A DNA stretch of 64,000 nucleotides from Verrucomicrobiaceae bacterium (GCA_016713245.1 JADJPM010000005.1:558001-622000); one strand, 5' to 3'. Positions 43,504 to 51,834 are shown, counted from the first letter of the stretch. Made by a program: numbers and translations. The notes: generated by a model from the sequence alone, not told the origin.

Positions 43504-44151
43504 ATGAGCTTCAGCGTGGGCATCGTCGCCGAAGGCGTCACGGACCAGTTGGTCATCCAAAACATCCTTTTGGGGCATTTTCGCGACCGCTTGGGCGAGC
43601 AAGGCATCTTTTTCGACCAGCCTCCTGACCTCAGCGCCCATGGCGGCTGGGAAATCCTACGGGATTACCTCCGGCACGGCCGCCATCGCGACGCTTTCCA
43701 GTTCCGCGATTACCTCGTCATCCAGATCGACTCGGACGTGTCGCATCAGAAGCACTTTGACGTGCCTCACACGGACCCCAAAACCGGCAAACAGCTCGCT
43801 CCGGCTGAACTCGTCACTCGCATCCACCAGCGGCTCGGCGAATGGATTGGCCCAGACGATCTGCGTCGTTACGCCGGTCGGTTTTTCTTTGCCGTCTGTG
43901 TACACGAGTTGGAATGCTGGCTCGTCCCGCTTTGGGAGGACCCGCGACATCACACTGCCACGACCAATTGCACCCGCCGCGTCCAGCAAGGCCAGCACCG
44001 GGCCAAGGAGAAGCGCCCGATCAACAAACTGGAGGCACGCAGCTACGACGAAGCTTCCCGAGATTTTCGAAAACCAAAGCTTCTCAAACAAGCTGCCCAA
44101 GCCCAAACGAGCCTCGGCCTGTTCCTCGAACAACTGGCAACCGCCCCCTGA
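43504..44151 (+). CDS. TOPRIM-like protein, likely nuclease partner of the upstream ATPase
   Basis: The 215-residue protein starts with VGIVAEGVTDQLVIQNIL, the TOPRIM strand-Glu motif (E10). A DxD pair follows in LVIQIDSDVSH near residues 75-78 and a conserved-looking VHELECWLVPLW near residue 140. This is the layout of DUF4276/RloB-type TOPRIM proteins that accompany AAA ATPases. In OLD and GajA the ATPase and TOPRIM nuclease are one chain; in RloAB, AbiL and PARIS they are separate, as here. The C-terminal third is basic (RVQQGQHRAKEKRPINKLE), consistent with nucleic acid binding. It could also be a non-nuclease sensor subunit. The next gene starts 2 bp after its stop. Confidence 0.75.
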   Translation: MSFSVGIVAEGVTDQLVIQNILLGHFRDRLGEQGIFFDQPPDLSAHGGWEILRDYLRHGRHRDAFQFRDYLVIQIDSDVSHQKHFDVPHTDPKTGKQLAPAELVTRIHQRLGEWIGPDDLRRYAGRFFFAVCVHELECWLVPLWEDPRHHTATTNCTRRVQQGQHRAKEKRPINKLEARSYDEASRDFRKPKLLKQAAQAQTSLGLFLEQLATAP

Positions 44152-44153
44152 CG

Positions 44154-46085
44154 ATGCTTCCTGGGAAATCAACCACCTGCTCACCGAAGCATGGCAGCGG
44201 CTCCGCATCTCGATGGTGGTCCAGCGGATGGGTCCGATGCCTGATCGTCATCGCCGGATTGGTGGTCTTGTATTCTCCAGCCTGTCAGAGCGGCTTCACG
44301 TGGGATGATGACGAGCACCTGACGCAGAATCCCTGCATCATCGGCCCGCAAAGCATCGTGGATATCTGGACGACGCGGGCGGCACGCATTTGCCCGCTGG
44401 TGCTGAGCACTTTCTGGCTGGAGCATCAAATGTGGGGACTCTCGCCGATGCCCTACCATCTCGTGAATGTGCTGATGCATGCTGGAGCCGCCCTGCTGCT
44501 GTGGCGAGTGTTGCTAGCCCTACGCGTGCCAGGAGCATGGCTGGGTGCGGTGCTTTGGGCGGTGCATCCGGTGCAGGTGGAGACCGTGGCATGGGTCACG
44601 GAAATGAAGAACACGCAGTCAGGCCTGTTTTTCATGACGGCCGTCTTGTTCTACCTTCGGACTCTCCGAGGCGGGAGCCGCAAACGGCTCGACTATTCCC
44701 TTTCGCTGCTTTTTGGCTTTCTCGGCATGGCGAGCAAGACCTCCGTCGTGGTGCTTCCAGCCGTGCTCGGACTTTGCGCTTGGTATGTGGAAGGTCGGGT
44801 GAACCGGCAAAGACTCGCAGAGCTGGTCCCCTATGTCCTGATGGCTCTCGCCGCCTCTGCGCTGGCGCTTTGGACGCAGGATCTCGAAGGCGCGAATGAT
44901 CCGCTTTGGCAGCGAAGCCTTCCCGAAAGGCTCGTCACGGCGGGAGCGGTGGTGTGGTTTTACCTGGGCAAGCTCGCCTGGCCGCATCCGCTGGTGTTTG
45001 TGTATCCGAAGTGGCAGGTGGATGCAGCGAGCGTGCTTTGGTGGCTGCCGCTGATCGGGTTGCTCATGCTGCTAGGAACTCTGATTCGCAGGCGCGGCAT
45101 CCTGTTTGCCATGCTCTACTTTCTCATCGCCCTCGGACCGGTGATGGGGCTGCTGGATCACTACTTCCTGCGCTACTCCTTTGTGGGAGATCATTTCCAG
45201 TATCTGGCCAGCATCGGTCCGCTGGCCTTGCTCGGAGCGGTTTGCTCAACACTGCCGCGATGGGTGCCTGCGATGGTCTTGGCGGCCTTTGGCTTCATCT
45301 CATGGACTCAGCAGCGCCTGTATCGAGACCCGGAGGTACTGTGGACGCACACACTGCAGCACCACCCGACCTGCTGGCTGGCCTGCAACAATCTCGGCAT
45401 TCTCCGTTACCAGGCCGGCAAGGTGGATGAAGCGGTGAAACTATGGGAAACCGCACTCACCAGCGATCCACGCAGTGCCCGCACCCTGACCAATCTCGGC
45501 TACACGCTCCAGCAAAAGGGCCACCTGCAGGAGGCGCTCTCGCACTATGAAAAAGCCATCGAGAGCGATGCCTCCTTTGCTGGGGCACGGTATAACTACG
45601 GCACCGCCCTGCTCGCCAACGGCCGTATTCAGGAAGGCCTGACCCAACTCGAAAAGGCCGCCGAGATTTCTTCCCGGAATCCGAATATCCATCTGAACCT
45701 CGGCAATGCCCGCCTGCTCTCTAAAGACCCCGCAGGTGCCATCCAGGCTCTGGAGCAGGCCATGCAATTGGCCCCCCAAGAAGTCGCACCGCTGAACAAC
45801 CTCGCTTGGCTGCTTTCCACCCTGCCGGACGAATCGTTGCGAGATGGCAAAAAAGCCGTCGAACTGATGACCAAAGCCATGGAACTCTCCCCGCGTCCTT
45901 CGGTGCAAACCTATCGCACGCTCGCGGCGGCTCAGGCGGCGGCGGGAGACTTCAACTCGGCCATCAAGACCGCCACCCAAGGCCTGTCTCTCGCTCGTGA
46001 AAAGGGCGATGCAGGCATGCTCAACGCCCTGCAAAGCGAGTTGGCAGCCTACCGAGAAGACGTGCCCGTTCGATATGCGCCCTGA
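44154..46085 (+). CDS. Membrane protein with glycosyltransferase-like region and TPR repeats (TMTC-like)
   Basis: The 643-residue protein starts at the ATG at 44154, 2 bp after the TOPRIM-like stop; longer in-frame starts lie inside the upstream gene and give non-membrane sequence. After a first helix (LIVIAGLVVLYSPA), FTWDDDEHLTQNP resembles the acidic loop of O-mannosyltransferase-like (TMTC/DUF1736) proteins. About eight more helices follow (to about residue 390), then 5-6 TPR units (CNNLGILRYQAGKVDEAVKL; TNLGYTLQQKGHLQEALSHY; RYNYGTALLANGRIQEGLTQ). These proteins are thought to glycosylate exported proteins from lipid-linked sugars. A paralog lies at 60982-63102. The tight spacing to the ATPase/TOPRIM pair suggests cotranscription, but a functional link is unproven. 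Confidence 0.85.
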   Translation: MLPGKSTTCSPKHGSGSASRWWSSGWVRCLIVIAGLVVLYSPACQSGFTWDDDEHLTQNPCIIGPQSIVDIWTTRAARICPLVLSTFWLEHQMWGLSPMPYHLVNVLMHAGAALLLWRVLLALRVPGAWLGAVLWAVHPVQVETVAWVTEMKNTQSGLFFMTAVLFYLRTLRGGSRKRLDYSLSLLFGFLGMASKTSVVVLPAVLGLCAWYVEGRVNRQRLAELVPYVLMALAASALALWTQDLEGANDPLWQRSLPERLVTAGAVVWFYLGKLAWPHPLVFVYPKWQVDAASVLWWLPLIGLLMLLGTLIRRRGILFAMLYFLIALGPVMGLLDHYFLRYSFVGDHFQYLASIGPLALLGAVCSTLPRWVPAMVLAAFGFISWTQQRLYRDPEVLWTHTLQHHPTCWLACNNLGILRYQAGKVDEAVKLWETALTSDPRSARTLTNLGYTLQQKGHLQEALSHYEKAIESDASFAGARYNYGTALLANGRIQEGLTQLEKAAEISSRNPNIHLNLGNARLLSKDPAGAIQALEQAMQLAPQEVAPLNNLAWLLSTLPDESLRDGKKAVELMTKAMELSPRPSVQTYRTLAAAQAAAGDFNSAIKTATQGLSLAREKGDAGMLNALQSELAAYREDVPVRYAP

Positions 46086-46178
46086 AGGCCACAAAAAGGC
46101 CGTGATGAAGAGGTGCTGCGGACACAAATCTCCGCCTCGGCAGGAAAAAGCCTTTACGGCATGGTAAAAATGCGTTTT

Positions 46179-46194
46179 CTGTTCTGGCGAACAG
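46179..46194 (+). promoter_or_regulatory. SOS box (LexA operator) upstream of recA
   Basis: CTGTTCTGGCGAACAG is a perfect 6-4-6 palindrome ending 28 bp before the recA start. Its core TGTTC-N4-GAACA is the LexA-binding motif described for Verrucomicrobia, distinct from the proteobacterial CTGT-N8-ACAG and the firmicute GAAC-N4-GTTC boxes. Recognition is by pattern; LexA is not encoded in the window. Confidence 0.85.
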
Positions 46195-46222
46195 CTTTTT
46201 TAACTACCAAACCCACACCATC

Positions 46223-47317
46223 ATGGCCCGCGCCCCCAAAGAATCCCCCTCCGAATCCGCCAGTAACAAAGTCGCCGAGGCTCGTGCCCGGAATCTGGAT
46301 CTGGCCATCCAGCAAATCCAAAAAGACTACGGCGAAGGCTCCATCCTCCGCATGGGTGAAGAGAGCAAAGTCGATGTGTCCGTCATCCCCACCGGCAATC
46401 TCTTGATCGATCAGGCCCTCGGCGTCGGCGGCTTCGCCCGCGGCCGTGTCGTCGAAATCTACGGCCCGGAATCTTCCGGTAAGACGACCCTCACCCTCAC
46501 CGTCATCGCCCAAGCCCAAAAAGCCGGCGGTCTGGCCGCCTTCATCGACGTGGAGCACGCGCTCGATCCCGGCTACGCCCGTCGCCTTGGCGTCAAAATG
46601 GACGAATTACTCGTCTCCCAGCCCAGCAGCGGTGAAGAGGCTCTGCGCATCTGCGAGACGCTCGTTCGCTCCAATGCCCTCGACGTCGTCGTCATCGACT
46701 CCGTGGCCGCCCTCGTCACCCGTCAGGAACTCGAAGGCGAAATCGGAGACAGCACCGTCGGCGCCCAGGCCCGGCTCATGAGCGCTGCCCTGAGAAAGCT
46801 CACCGCCATCATCAGCAAAGCCCGCACCACCGTCATCTTCACCAACCAGATCCGTGAAAAGATCGGCGTCATGTTCGGCAACCCCGAAACGACCCCTGGC
46901 GGCAAGGCACTCAAATTCTACGCCAGCGTCCGCGTGGATATCCGCCGCATCGGCGCCATCAAGACCACCGATGGCACCGTCACCGGCAACCGCACGAAGG
47001 TGAAAGTCGTCAAAAACAAGCTCGCTCCACCTTACACCGAAGCTGAGTTCGACATCATGTACAACGAGGGCATCAGCAATGTCGGCTCCCTGCTCGACCT
47101 CGCGATGGACTTCGAGATTCTGCAAAAACGCGGCTCGTGGATCAGCTACAAAGGCACTCAGCTCGCCCAGGGCCGTGATGCCGCCAAGGAAGTGCTTCGC
47201 AATGACACCAGCGTCTATGAGGAGATCGAGGCCGCGGTGAAGCAGAAGCTCGCGGACAAAAAAGAGGCCTCAGCTCCGAAAGGCAGCGGCGGTGGCGCAG
47301 CCGCCTCCGACGAATAA
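46223..47317 (+). CDS. recA: Recombinase RecA
   Basis: The 364-residue protein shows all RecA marks: GYGEGSILRMG-like N-terminus (DYGEGSILRMG), Walker A EIYGPESSGKTTL near residue 80, Walker B DVVVIDSVAALV, and the DNA-binding loops around GAQARLMSAALRKL and GNPETTPGGKALKFYAS. It drives homologous recombination and stimulates LexA self-cleavage. The C-terminus is low-complexity (APKGSGGGAAASDE). A perfect SOS box lies upstream and a strong intrinsic terminator downstream, so it forms a one-gene, LexA-controlled unit. No intein or split is present. Confidence 0.99.
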   Translation: MARAPKESPSESASNKVAEARARNLDLAIQQIQKDYGEGSILRMGEESKVDVSVIPTGNLLIDQALGVGGFARGRVVEIYGPESSGKTTLTLTVIAQAQKAGGLAAFIDVEHALDPGYARRLGVKMDELLVSQPSSGEEALRICETLVRSNALDVVVIDSVAALVTRQELEGEIGDSTVGAQARLMSAALRKLTAIISKARTTVIFTNQIREKIGVMFGNPETTPGGKALKFYASVRVDIRRIGAIKTTDGTVTGNRTKVKVVKNKLAPPYTEAEFDIMYNEGISNVGSLLDLAMDFEILQKRGSWISYKGTQLAQGRDAAKEVLRNDTSVYEEIEAAVKQKLADKKEASAPKGSGGGAAASDE

Positions 47318-47343
47318 GCCGCGATCCCGTGGTGCATGTTCTC

Positions 47344-47380
47344 AAGAGCCTGCGAGATACCTCGCAGGCTCTTTTGTTTT
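47344..47380 (+). terminator. Intrinsic terminator of recA
   Basis: A perfect 13-bp stem AAGAGCCTGCGAG (47344-47356) with CTCGCAGGCTCTT (47361-47373) has a 4-nt loop ATAC, and TTGTTTT follows. Confidence 0.9.
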
Positions 47381-47383
47381 GAA

Positions 47384-47443
47384 AAAGTGAGGCGGGCACT
47401 CCTGCCCGCCCTGGTTGGCAGGCAGGAGTGCCTGCCTCACTTT
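47384..47443. repeat. 23-bp inverted repeat, REP-like
   Basis: The arms at 47384-47406 and 47421-47443 are complementary at 22 of 23 positions, with the core GGCACTCCTGCC/GGCAGGAGTGCC separated by 14 bases. It immediately follows the recA terminator and precedes the hydrolase gene. The sequence has the look of an interspersed palindromic element. Confidence 0.65.
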
Positions 47444-47494
47444 CCCGCTCCTCAGCGCAACGTCCCAGCCGCCACCCACGTTTTGCCTCTCCAC

Positions 47495-48331
47495 ATGCTC
47501 CGCCACCTTCTCGCCTTCGTTTTGGTCTCCCTCGCCCTTCACGCCGCTGATCCTGCCGAGATCAAAATTTGGCCCGAAGGAGCTCCCGGCCAGATGCTGC
47601 CGCATTCGAAGGCCACGGCGGACTTCATCCGCACGAAAGCAGGCAAAAGCACCCTCACCGACATTCACGAGCCTACGCTCACGCTCTTCCAGCCTGCCAA
47701 ACCAAACGGCACCAGCGTCATCGTGGCCCCTGGCGGAGGTTACGTCTTCCTTTCCGCCGTGCATGAAGGCACGCAGGTCTGCGAGTGGCTCGCCAGCATC
47801 GGCGTCACCGGCATCCTGCTGAAATACCGCACCCCCACCCGCGATGAGGCCGCGCCACACGAAAAACCCGTGGCCGATGCCGCGCAGGCCATCAAGCTCG
47901 TGCGCCAGCGTGCCGCCGAGTGGCATCTCGATCCGAAACGCGTTGGCCTCCTCGGCTTCAGCGCCGGTGGAAACCTCCTCGCCCATCTCGCCTGTGATCG
48001 CGGCCAGCCTCTGGAGCGTCCCGACTTCGGCGTCATGATCTACGGCGGCGGCTTTGTGGACTCCAAAGAACCCACGAAGCTCAAACAAGGCTTCAGCGTG
48101 CCCGCCGATGCGCCTCCGATGTTCCTCGCCTGTGCGCACAACGATGGTCAGAACTCGACGGCCTCCGCCGTGCTCTACCTCGAATACAAAAAGCACAGTA
48201 TCCCTTGCGAGCTTCACCTCTTCACCCAAGGCGGTCACGGCTTTGGCATGCGTGCCGACAACAAACCCATCAACGCCTGGCCTCAGCGCTGCGCCGATTG
48301 GATGGCGTCCATGGGCTGGCTTTCAAACTGA
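47495..48331 (+). CDS. Exported alpha/beta hydrolase (esterase-like)
   Basis: I chose the ATG at 47495, which gives 278 residues with a signal peptide (MLRHLLAFVLVSLALHAADP). The fold is that of hormone-sensitive-lipase/BD-FAE-like esterases: SVIVAPGGGYVFLS (oxyanion segment, with PGGGY in place of HGGG), the nucleophile elbow GLLGFSAGGNLLAHLA, a probable acid in FLACAHNDGQN, and a histidine in FTQGGHGFGM. Homologous secreted esterases act on acetylated polysaccharides or small esters. It lies 10 bp upstream of the M20 peptidase gene, so the two are probably cotranscribed. Confidence 0.88.
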   Translation: MLRHLLAFVLVSLALHAADPAEIKIWPEGAPGQMLPHSKATADFIRTKAGKSTLTDIHEPTLTLFQPAKPNGTSVIVAPGGGYVFLSAVHEGTQVCEWLASIGVTGILLKYRTPTRDEAAPHEKPVADAAQAIKLVRQRAAEWHLDPKRVGLLGFSAGGNLLAHLACDRGQPLERPDFGVMIYGGGFVDSKEPTKLKQGFSVPADAPPMFLACAHNDGQNSTASAVLYLEYKKHSIPCELHLFTQGGHGFGMRADNKPINAWPQRCADWMASMGWLSN

Positions 48332-48341
48332 TCTCTTTCAC

Positions 48342-49637
48342 ATGAAACACCTCCTGCTTCTCCTTTTCTCCACCTCGCTCTTTGCCGCAGATCTCATCAC
48401 GGCCACTCAAAGCGAGTTGCCTTCGCTCGTGAAGCTATACCAGGAGCTGCATGCGAACCCGGAGCTTTCCATGCACGAGGTCGAGACCTCGGCGGTCGTG
48501 GCGAAGGAGCTTCGCGCGGCGGGTTTTGAGGTCACGGAGAAGGTGGGCGGTCATGGCCTCGTCGGCGTGTTGAAGAATGGCGAGGGGCCGACGCTGCTCG
48601 TGCGCACGGATCTCGATGCGCTGCCGGTGAAGGAACAAACCGGCGCTCCTTATGCCAGCACGAAGGTGGTGAAGGATGATACCGGTCGCGAAGTGAACGT
48701 CATGCATGCCTGCGGGCACGACATCCACATGACGAGCTTCATCGGCACAGCCCGCGTGCTCTCCAAGCTGCGCGATCAGTGGAAAGGCACGCTCGTTTTG
48801 ATCGGCCAGCCTGCGGAGGAGCGGGTGCTGGGTGCTCGACTGATGCTACGGGCCGGTTTGTTCTCCAAATTCCCCAAGCCGGACAAAGCCATCGCCCTGC
48901 ATTGCTCGTCTGACATGGCTCACGGCACCGTCGGCATCGTGGAAGGCTATGCGCTGGCGAATGTCGATAGCGTCGAGATCATCGTGAAGGGCGTCGGCGG
49001 CCACGGCTCCATGCCGCACCTTTGCAAAGACCCCATCGTGCTCGCCTCACAGATCGTGCTGGCCTTGCAGACCATCGTCAGCCGCGAGGTGAAGCCGGGT
49101 GATCCCGCCGTCGTCACCATCGGCAGCATCCACGGCGGCACGAAGAGCAACATCATCTCCGATGAAGTGCGTCTTCAGCTCACGCTGCGCAGCTACAAAA
49201 CGGAAACCCGCAAGCATCTCATTGCCTCCATTCAACGCATCGTGAAAGCCCAGGCGGAGTCCGCTGGCATGCCTGCGGAAAAAATGCCCGAGGTGCTCGT
49301 CTCCGATGATCAATCCCCTGCTCTCTACAATCAGCCCGAACTCTGCGCCGAAGTGCGTCAGCATCTCGAAAAAACTCTCGGAGCCTCGAAAGTGCTCACC
49401 CGCGAACCCATCATGGGGGCAGAAGACTTTGCCGAGTACGGCCTCACGAAGGAAAAAGTGCCGTTGTGCATGTTTTGGCTCGGCACACAGCCACCGGAGG
49501 TCGTCGCCGAGGCGAAGGCCAAAGGCATCACGCTGCCCTCGCTGCATTCCCCCTACTTCAAACCCATCCCCGAGCCCACGATCGAAACGGGTGTGAAGGC
49601 GATGACCTCTGCGGTGCTCGGTTTGTTGGCAAAGTGA
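48342..49637 (+). CDS. Exported M20 family amidohydrolase/peptidase
   Basis: I chose the ATG at 48342, which starts with the signal peptide MKHLLLLLFSTSLFAA. The 431-residue protein has the M20D pattern: KLYQELHANPELSMHEVET, VRTDLDALPVKEQTGAPY, HACGHDIHMT (metal and catalytic residues), GQPAEERVLGARLML with the Glu pair, and IMGAEDFAEYG near the C-terminus. The dimerisation domain lies between (IVKGVGGHGSMPHLCKDP). Family members hydrolyse N-acyl amino acids or indole-acetyl conjugates; the substrate here is unknown. It is downstream of the esterase-like gene and followed by a terminator for the opposite-strand gene. Confidence 0.92.
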   Translation: MKHLLLLLFSTSLFAADLITATQSELPSLVKLYQELHANPELSMHEVETSAVVAKELRAAGFEVTEKVGGHGLVGVLKNGEGPTLLVRTDLDALPVKEQTGAPYASTKVVKDDTGREVNVMHACGHDIHMTSFIGTARVLSKLRDQWKGTLVLIGQPAEERVLGARLMLRAGLFSKFPKPDKAIALHCSSDMAHGTVGIVEGYALANVDSVEIIVKGVGGHGSMPHLCKDPIVLASQIVLALQTIVSREVKPGDPAVVTIGSIHGGTKSNIISDEVRLQLTLRSYKTETRKHLIASIQRIVKAQAESAGMPAEKMPEVLVSDDQSPALYNQPELCAEVRQHLEKTLGASKVLTREPIMGAEDFAEYGLTKEKVPLCMFWLGTQPPEVVAEAKAKGITLPSLHSPYFKPIPEPTIETGVKAMTSAVLGLLAK

Positions 49638-49643
49638 TCGTTT

Positions 49644-49678
49644 AAAAAAACCGCCGGACACACAGGGCATCCGGCGGT
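49644..49678 (-). terminator. Terminator of the pseudopilin gene
   Basis: A 9-bp stem (49650-49658 with 49670-49678, ACCGCCGGA) is followed on the minus strand by seven T (49650-49644). It lies between the convergent M20 and pseudopilin genes. Confidence 0.85.
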
Positions 49679-49700
49679 GTGAGACAGTTTCAATCAGCGA

Positions 49701-50498
49701 TCAATGTTCGAGTGGTGTGGCAGGCTTGAGCAGATCCTCGGCCTTCGGCTGTATGCCTGGCAGGTCGATGAGGTCATCCTTCGTCGCCATCGTCACGCCA
49801 CCTTTCACCACGGGCATCAGGATACCCTGCGTTTGCCCATCGGTGGCTTGCGTGAAGATGTCCATCCCGCCAGCTTTTTGCGGCACGGTGACCATGCCGG
49901 TGATGCCGTTGAGATCGACGACCTCTGCGCTGCCGTCCTGCCGTCCGATGATGACCTGACCTCCCGTCCAGGTGCGACCTGGGCGGATCTGCCCGGCCAC
50001 GCTGGCATTCCATTGCGGAGGCCAGGCAGCGGCGGCGGGGTTTTCAAAGACGAGCGGCACATTGCTGGCGCTGGTGTCCGTGAGGTCGGCGGTCATGGCC
50101 CAGTGATTTTCATTGGCGGTCACCGCACGCTCAAACGCGGGTGATTTGCCAATCATGCCATCCGGGCTGTAGCCGGCGGGACTGCCGAAGATGCGTTCAT
50201 CGGTCACCACATGCTGTTGGAAGAGCAGGTGGAAGGCCTCGTTCGCATTTTGAGCCGTGCCGCCGGTGAGCGGGTTCAGCACCGAGTCAGGGTACTGCGA
50301 CTGATTTTTAGCGGCGAACTGCTTCAAGGCCGTGATGACCTGTTTGCAATTATTCACCGCCTGGTTTTGACGTGCCGCCTTCAAGACCGCCTGCGCAGCA
50401 GGGATCGCCAAGCCCGCGAGAATCGCGATGATGGTGATCACCACCAGCAGTTCGATCAGCGTGAAGCCGACGTCCCTTCTGTGTGTGTTTGTTTTCAT
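49701..50498 (-). CDS. Type II secretion/type IV pseudopilin-like protein
   Basis: I chose the ATG at 50498. The 265-residue protein has a short basic leader (MKTNTHRRDV) and the prepilin site G|FTLIELLVVITIIAILAG, cleaved before F with Glu at +5. An extended helix and a globular part follow (SGVTPDGMIGK-like region AGYSPDGMIGKSPAFERAV). Verrucomicrobia encode many such proteins, and most act as minor or orphan pseudopilins. It lies outside the pilus-like cluster. A terminator lies on each side, so it is probably a single-gene unit. The C-terminal half is beta-rich (TWTGGQVIIGRQDGSAEVVD). Confidence 0.9.
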   Translation of the reverse strand: MKTNTHRRDVGFTLIELLVVITIIAILAGLAIPAAQAVLKAARQNQAVNNCKQVITALKQFAAKNQSQYPDSVLNPLTGGTAQNANEAFHLLFQQHVVTDERIFGSPAGYSPDGMIGKSPAFERAVTANENHWAMTADLTDTSASNVPLVFENPAAAAWPPQWNASVAGQIRPGRTWTGGQVIIGRQDGSAEVVDLNGITGMVTVPQKAGGMDIFTQATDGQTQGILMPVVKGGVTMATKDDLIDLPGIQPKAEDLLKPATPLEH

Positions 50499-50594
50499 GG
50501 TATGGGTATGTCTATGTTTATCTATGCGGAGCCGCCGTCTGATAAGGCGACGGTTCCAACGCGATTTGACTCCTCCCACGCCCTTCGTGTCCAT

Positions 50595-50622
50595 AAAAAA
50601 ACCCGGAGGGGAAACCTCCGGG
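50595..50622 (-). terminator. Terminator of the small exported protein gene
   Basis: The stem CCCGGAGG (50602-50609) pairs with CCTCCGGG (50615-50622) around GGAAA. On the minus strand seven T (50601-50595) follow. It serves the 81-residue gene at 50656-50901. Confidence 0.88.
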
Positions 50623-50655
50623 CTCAGATTGTTGAATCGTGATGCGATGATCCGA

Positions 50656-50901
50656 TTAGCTCTTGGCGGCGATGGACTCGACCTTGTTGTGGCCGACCTT
50701 GGCGGTCACTTCTTTGCCGACGAGCTTCTCATCGACGGAGGCGGCTGGGCCGAGCTTGTAGCTCTTGCTGCCGATCTCGACGGTCTTCTTTTCAGCGTCG
50801 AATTTCTTGAGCTTGCCGGAGACGTCTTCGGTTTTTCCGCAGCCAGCGAAGGCAGGAGCGGCGAGGGCGGCGATCACGAGGGTGGTGAGGATGGATTTCA
50901 T
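50656..50901 (-). CDS. Small exported protein of unknown function
   Basis: The 81-residue product has a signal peptide (MKSILTTLVIAALAAPAFAG) followed directly by CGKTEDVSGKLKKFD. The 60-residue mature part contains three short beta-strand-like repeats (KKTVEIGSKSYKLG, KLVGKEVTAKVG, HNKVESIAAK), reminiscent of small OB- or SH3-like domains. It may be a lipoprotein-like or cysteine-anchored protein, although the lipobox is weak. A strong terminator follows. I do not recognise the family. Confidence 0.78.
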   Translation of the reverse strand: MKSILTTLVIAALAAPAFAGCGKTEDVSGKLKKFDAEKKTVEIGSKSYKLGPAASVDEKLVGKEVTAKVGHNKVESIAAKS

Positions 50902-51066
50902 AGGTGTGTTTAACTTGAGGGTTCCGTGTGGCGGACCGGTCTCGGGACGCCAGTTTCGCGGAATGCAGCATTAAACACGGGCGGCGGGCCATTTGGCTAT
51001 CAATATTTTTGTGGGGGCGGCAAAAACTGCTCGTCTCATCCCCCGCTCGCGTGGCAGACTGGCCAG

Positions 51067-51789
51067 ATGCGCCTCCCCCTCCTCCCAGCCTTGGTCTTCG
51101 CCCTCTTCTGTGGTCTGGCCCACGCCCATCCGCTGCCGGAAATCCCCATTCACGCCTCCTTCGACGGTCAGGGCAGCCTCAGCCTGCGCACGGAGGTGGA
51201 CCCACGCTGCTTCGAGCCGGACCCAAACACCGCGCCATCTGTCACCAAGGCTGATTTCGCCCTCACGCCCGCCGCGCAGCAGGAGCAGTGGAAAACGCAG
51301 GCCAGCGAATACATGCGGAAGACCGTGAAATTCCTCCTCGATGGCGCTCCGCCACTGGAACCGGTTTTTGAGTGGACCTTCACCACCCATGAAAACGTGC
51401 CGCTGAAGAGCGATGAGGATGTCGTCGTACTCACCGGCACTGCCAGCGTGAAGCTCCCGCCCGCAGCCACCGGCTTCTCCATCGAGGCGACCAAGGTCGG
51501 CAGCCTCAGCGTCATCCTCCGCAATGTCGTGCGTGGCACCGAGCTGGAGCGCTTTCAGGTGCTCTTCCCTTCCGAGAAGAGCTACACCCTGGATTTCAAA
51601 ACCTGGCAGCCTCGCACGCCGCCACCTGCCATCATCGTGGCGAAGGATGAAGCCCCCGCCGAAGCCCCCGCCGAAGCACCTGCCGACTCCTGCGACTGCG
51701 AATCAAGCGGCGGAGTCTCTCCCTTAGTCTGGCTTGTGCTCCTAGGCCTCGTGGCGCTGCTCATCGTGCGCATCAAAAAGGGGCGCTAA
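51067..51789 (+). CDS. Exported protein with C-terminal membrane anchor, unknown function
   Basis: I chose the ATG at 51067, which gives 240 residues with a signal peptide (MRLPLLPALVFALFCGLAHA). A beta-rich domain follows (IPIHASFDGQGSLSLRTEVD, FEWTFTTHENVPLK, DVVVLTGTASVKLP), then a linker with repeated AEAP units (DEAPAEAPAEAPADSCDCES) and a C-terminal transmembrane helix (LVWLVLLGLVALLIVRI) with a KKGR end. Topology suggests a periplasmic domain tethered to the inner membrane. I recognise no catalytic motif. Another gene follows 45 bp downstream on the same strand. Confidence 0.75.
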   Translation: MRLPLLPALVFALFCGLAHAHPLPEIPIHASFDGQGSLSLRTEVDPRCFEPDPNTAPSVTKADFALTPAAQQEQWKTQASEYMRKTVKFLLDGAPPLEPVFEWTFTTHENVPLKSDEDVVVLTGTASVKLPPAATGFSIEATKVGSLSVILRNVVRGTELERFQVLFPSEKSYTLDFKTWQPRTPPPAIIVAKDEAPAEAPAEAPADSCDCESSGGVSPLVWLVLLGLVALLIVRIKKGR

Positions 51790-51834
51790 ACTTCCCGTTT
51801 GCGCCCGCCGCTGCTGGCAGGTAGGACCGCCGCC

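Noticed and set aside
43842..44153. Upstream extension of the membrane TPR protein by 104 residues
   Set aside because: It lies wholly inside the TOPRIM-like gene and encodes Arg/Pro/Ser-rich sequence unlike a membrane protein N-terminus.
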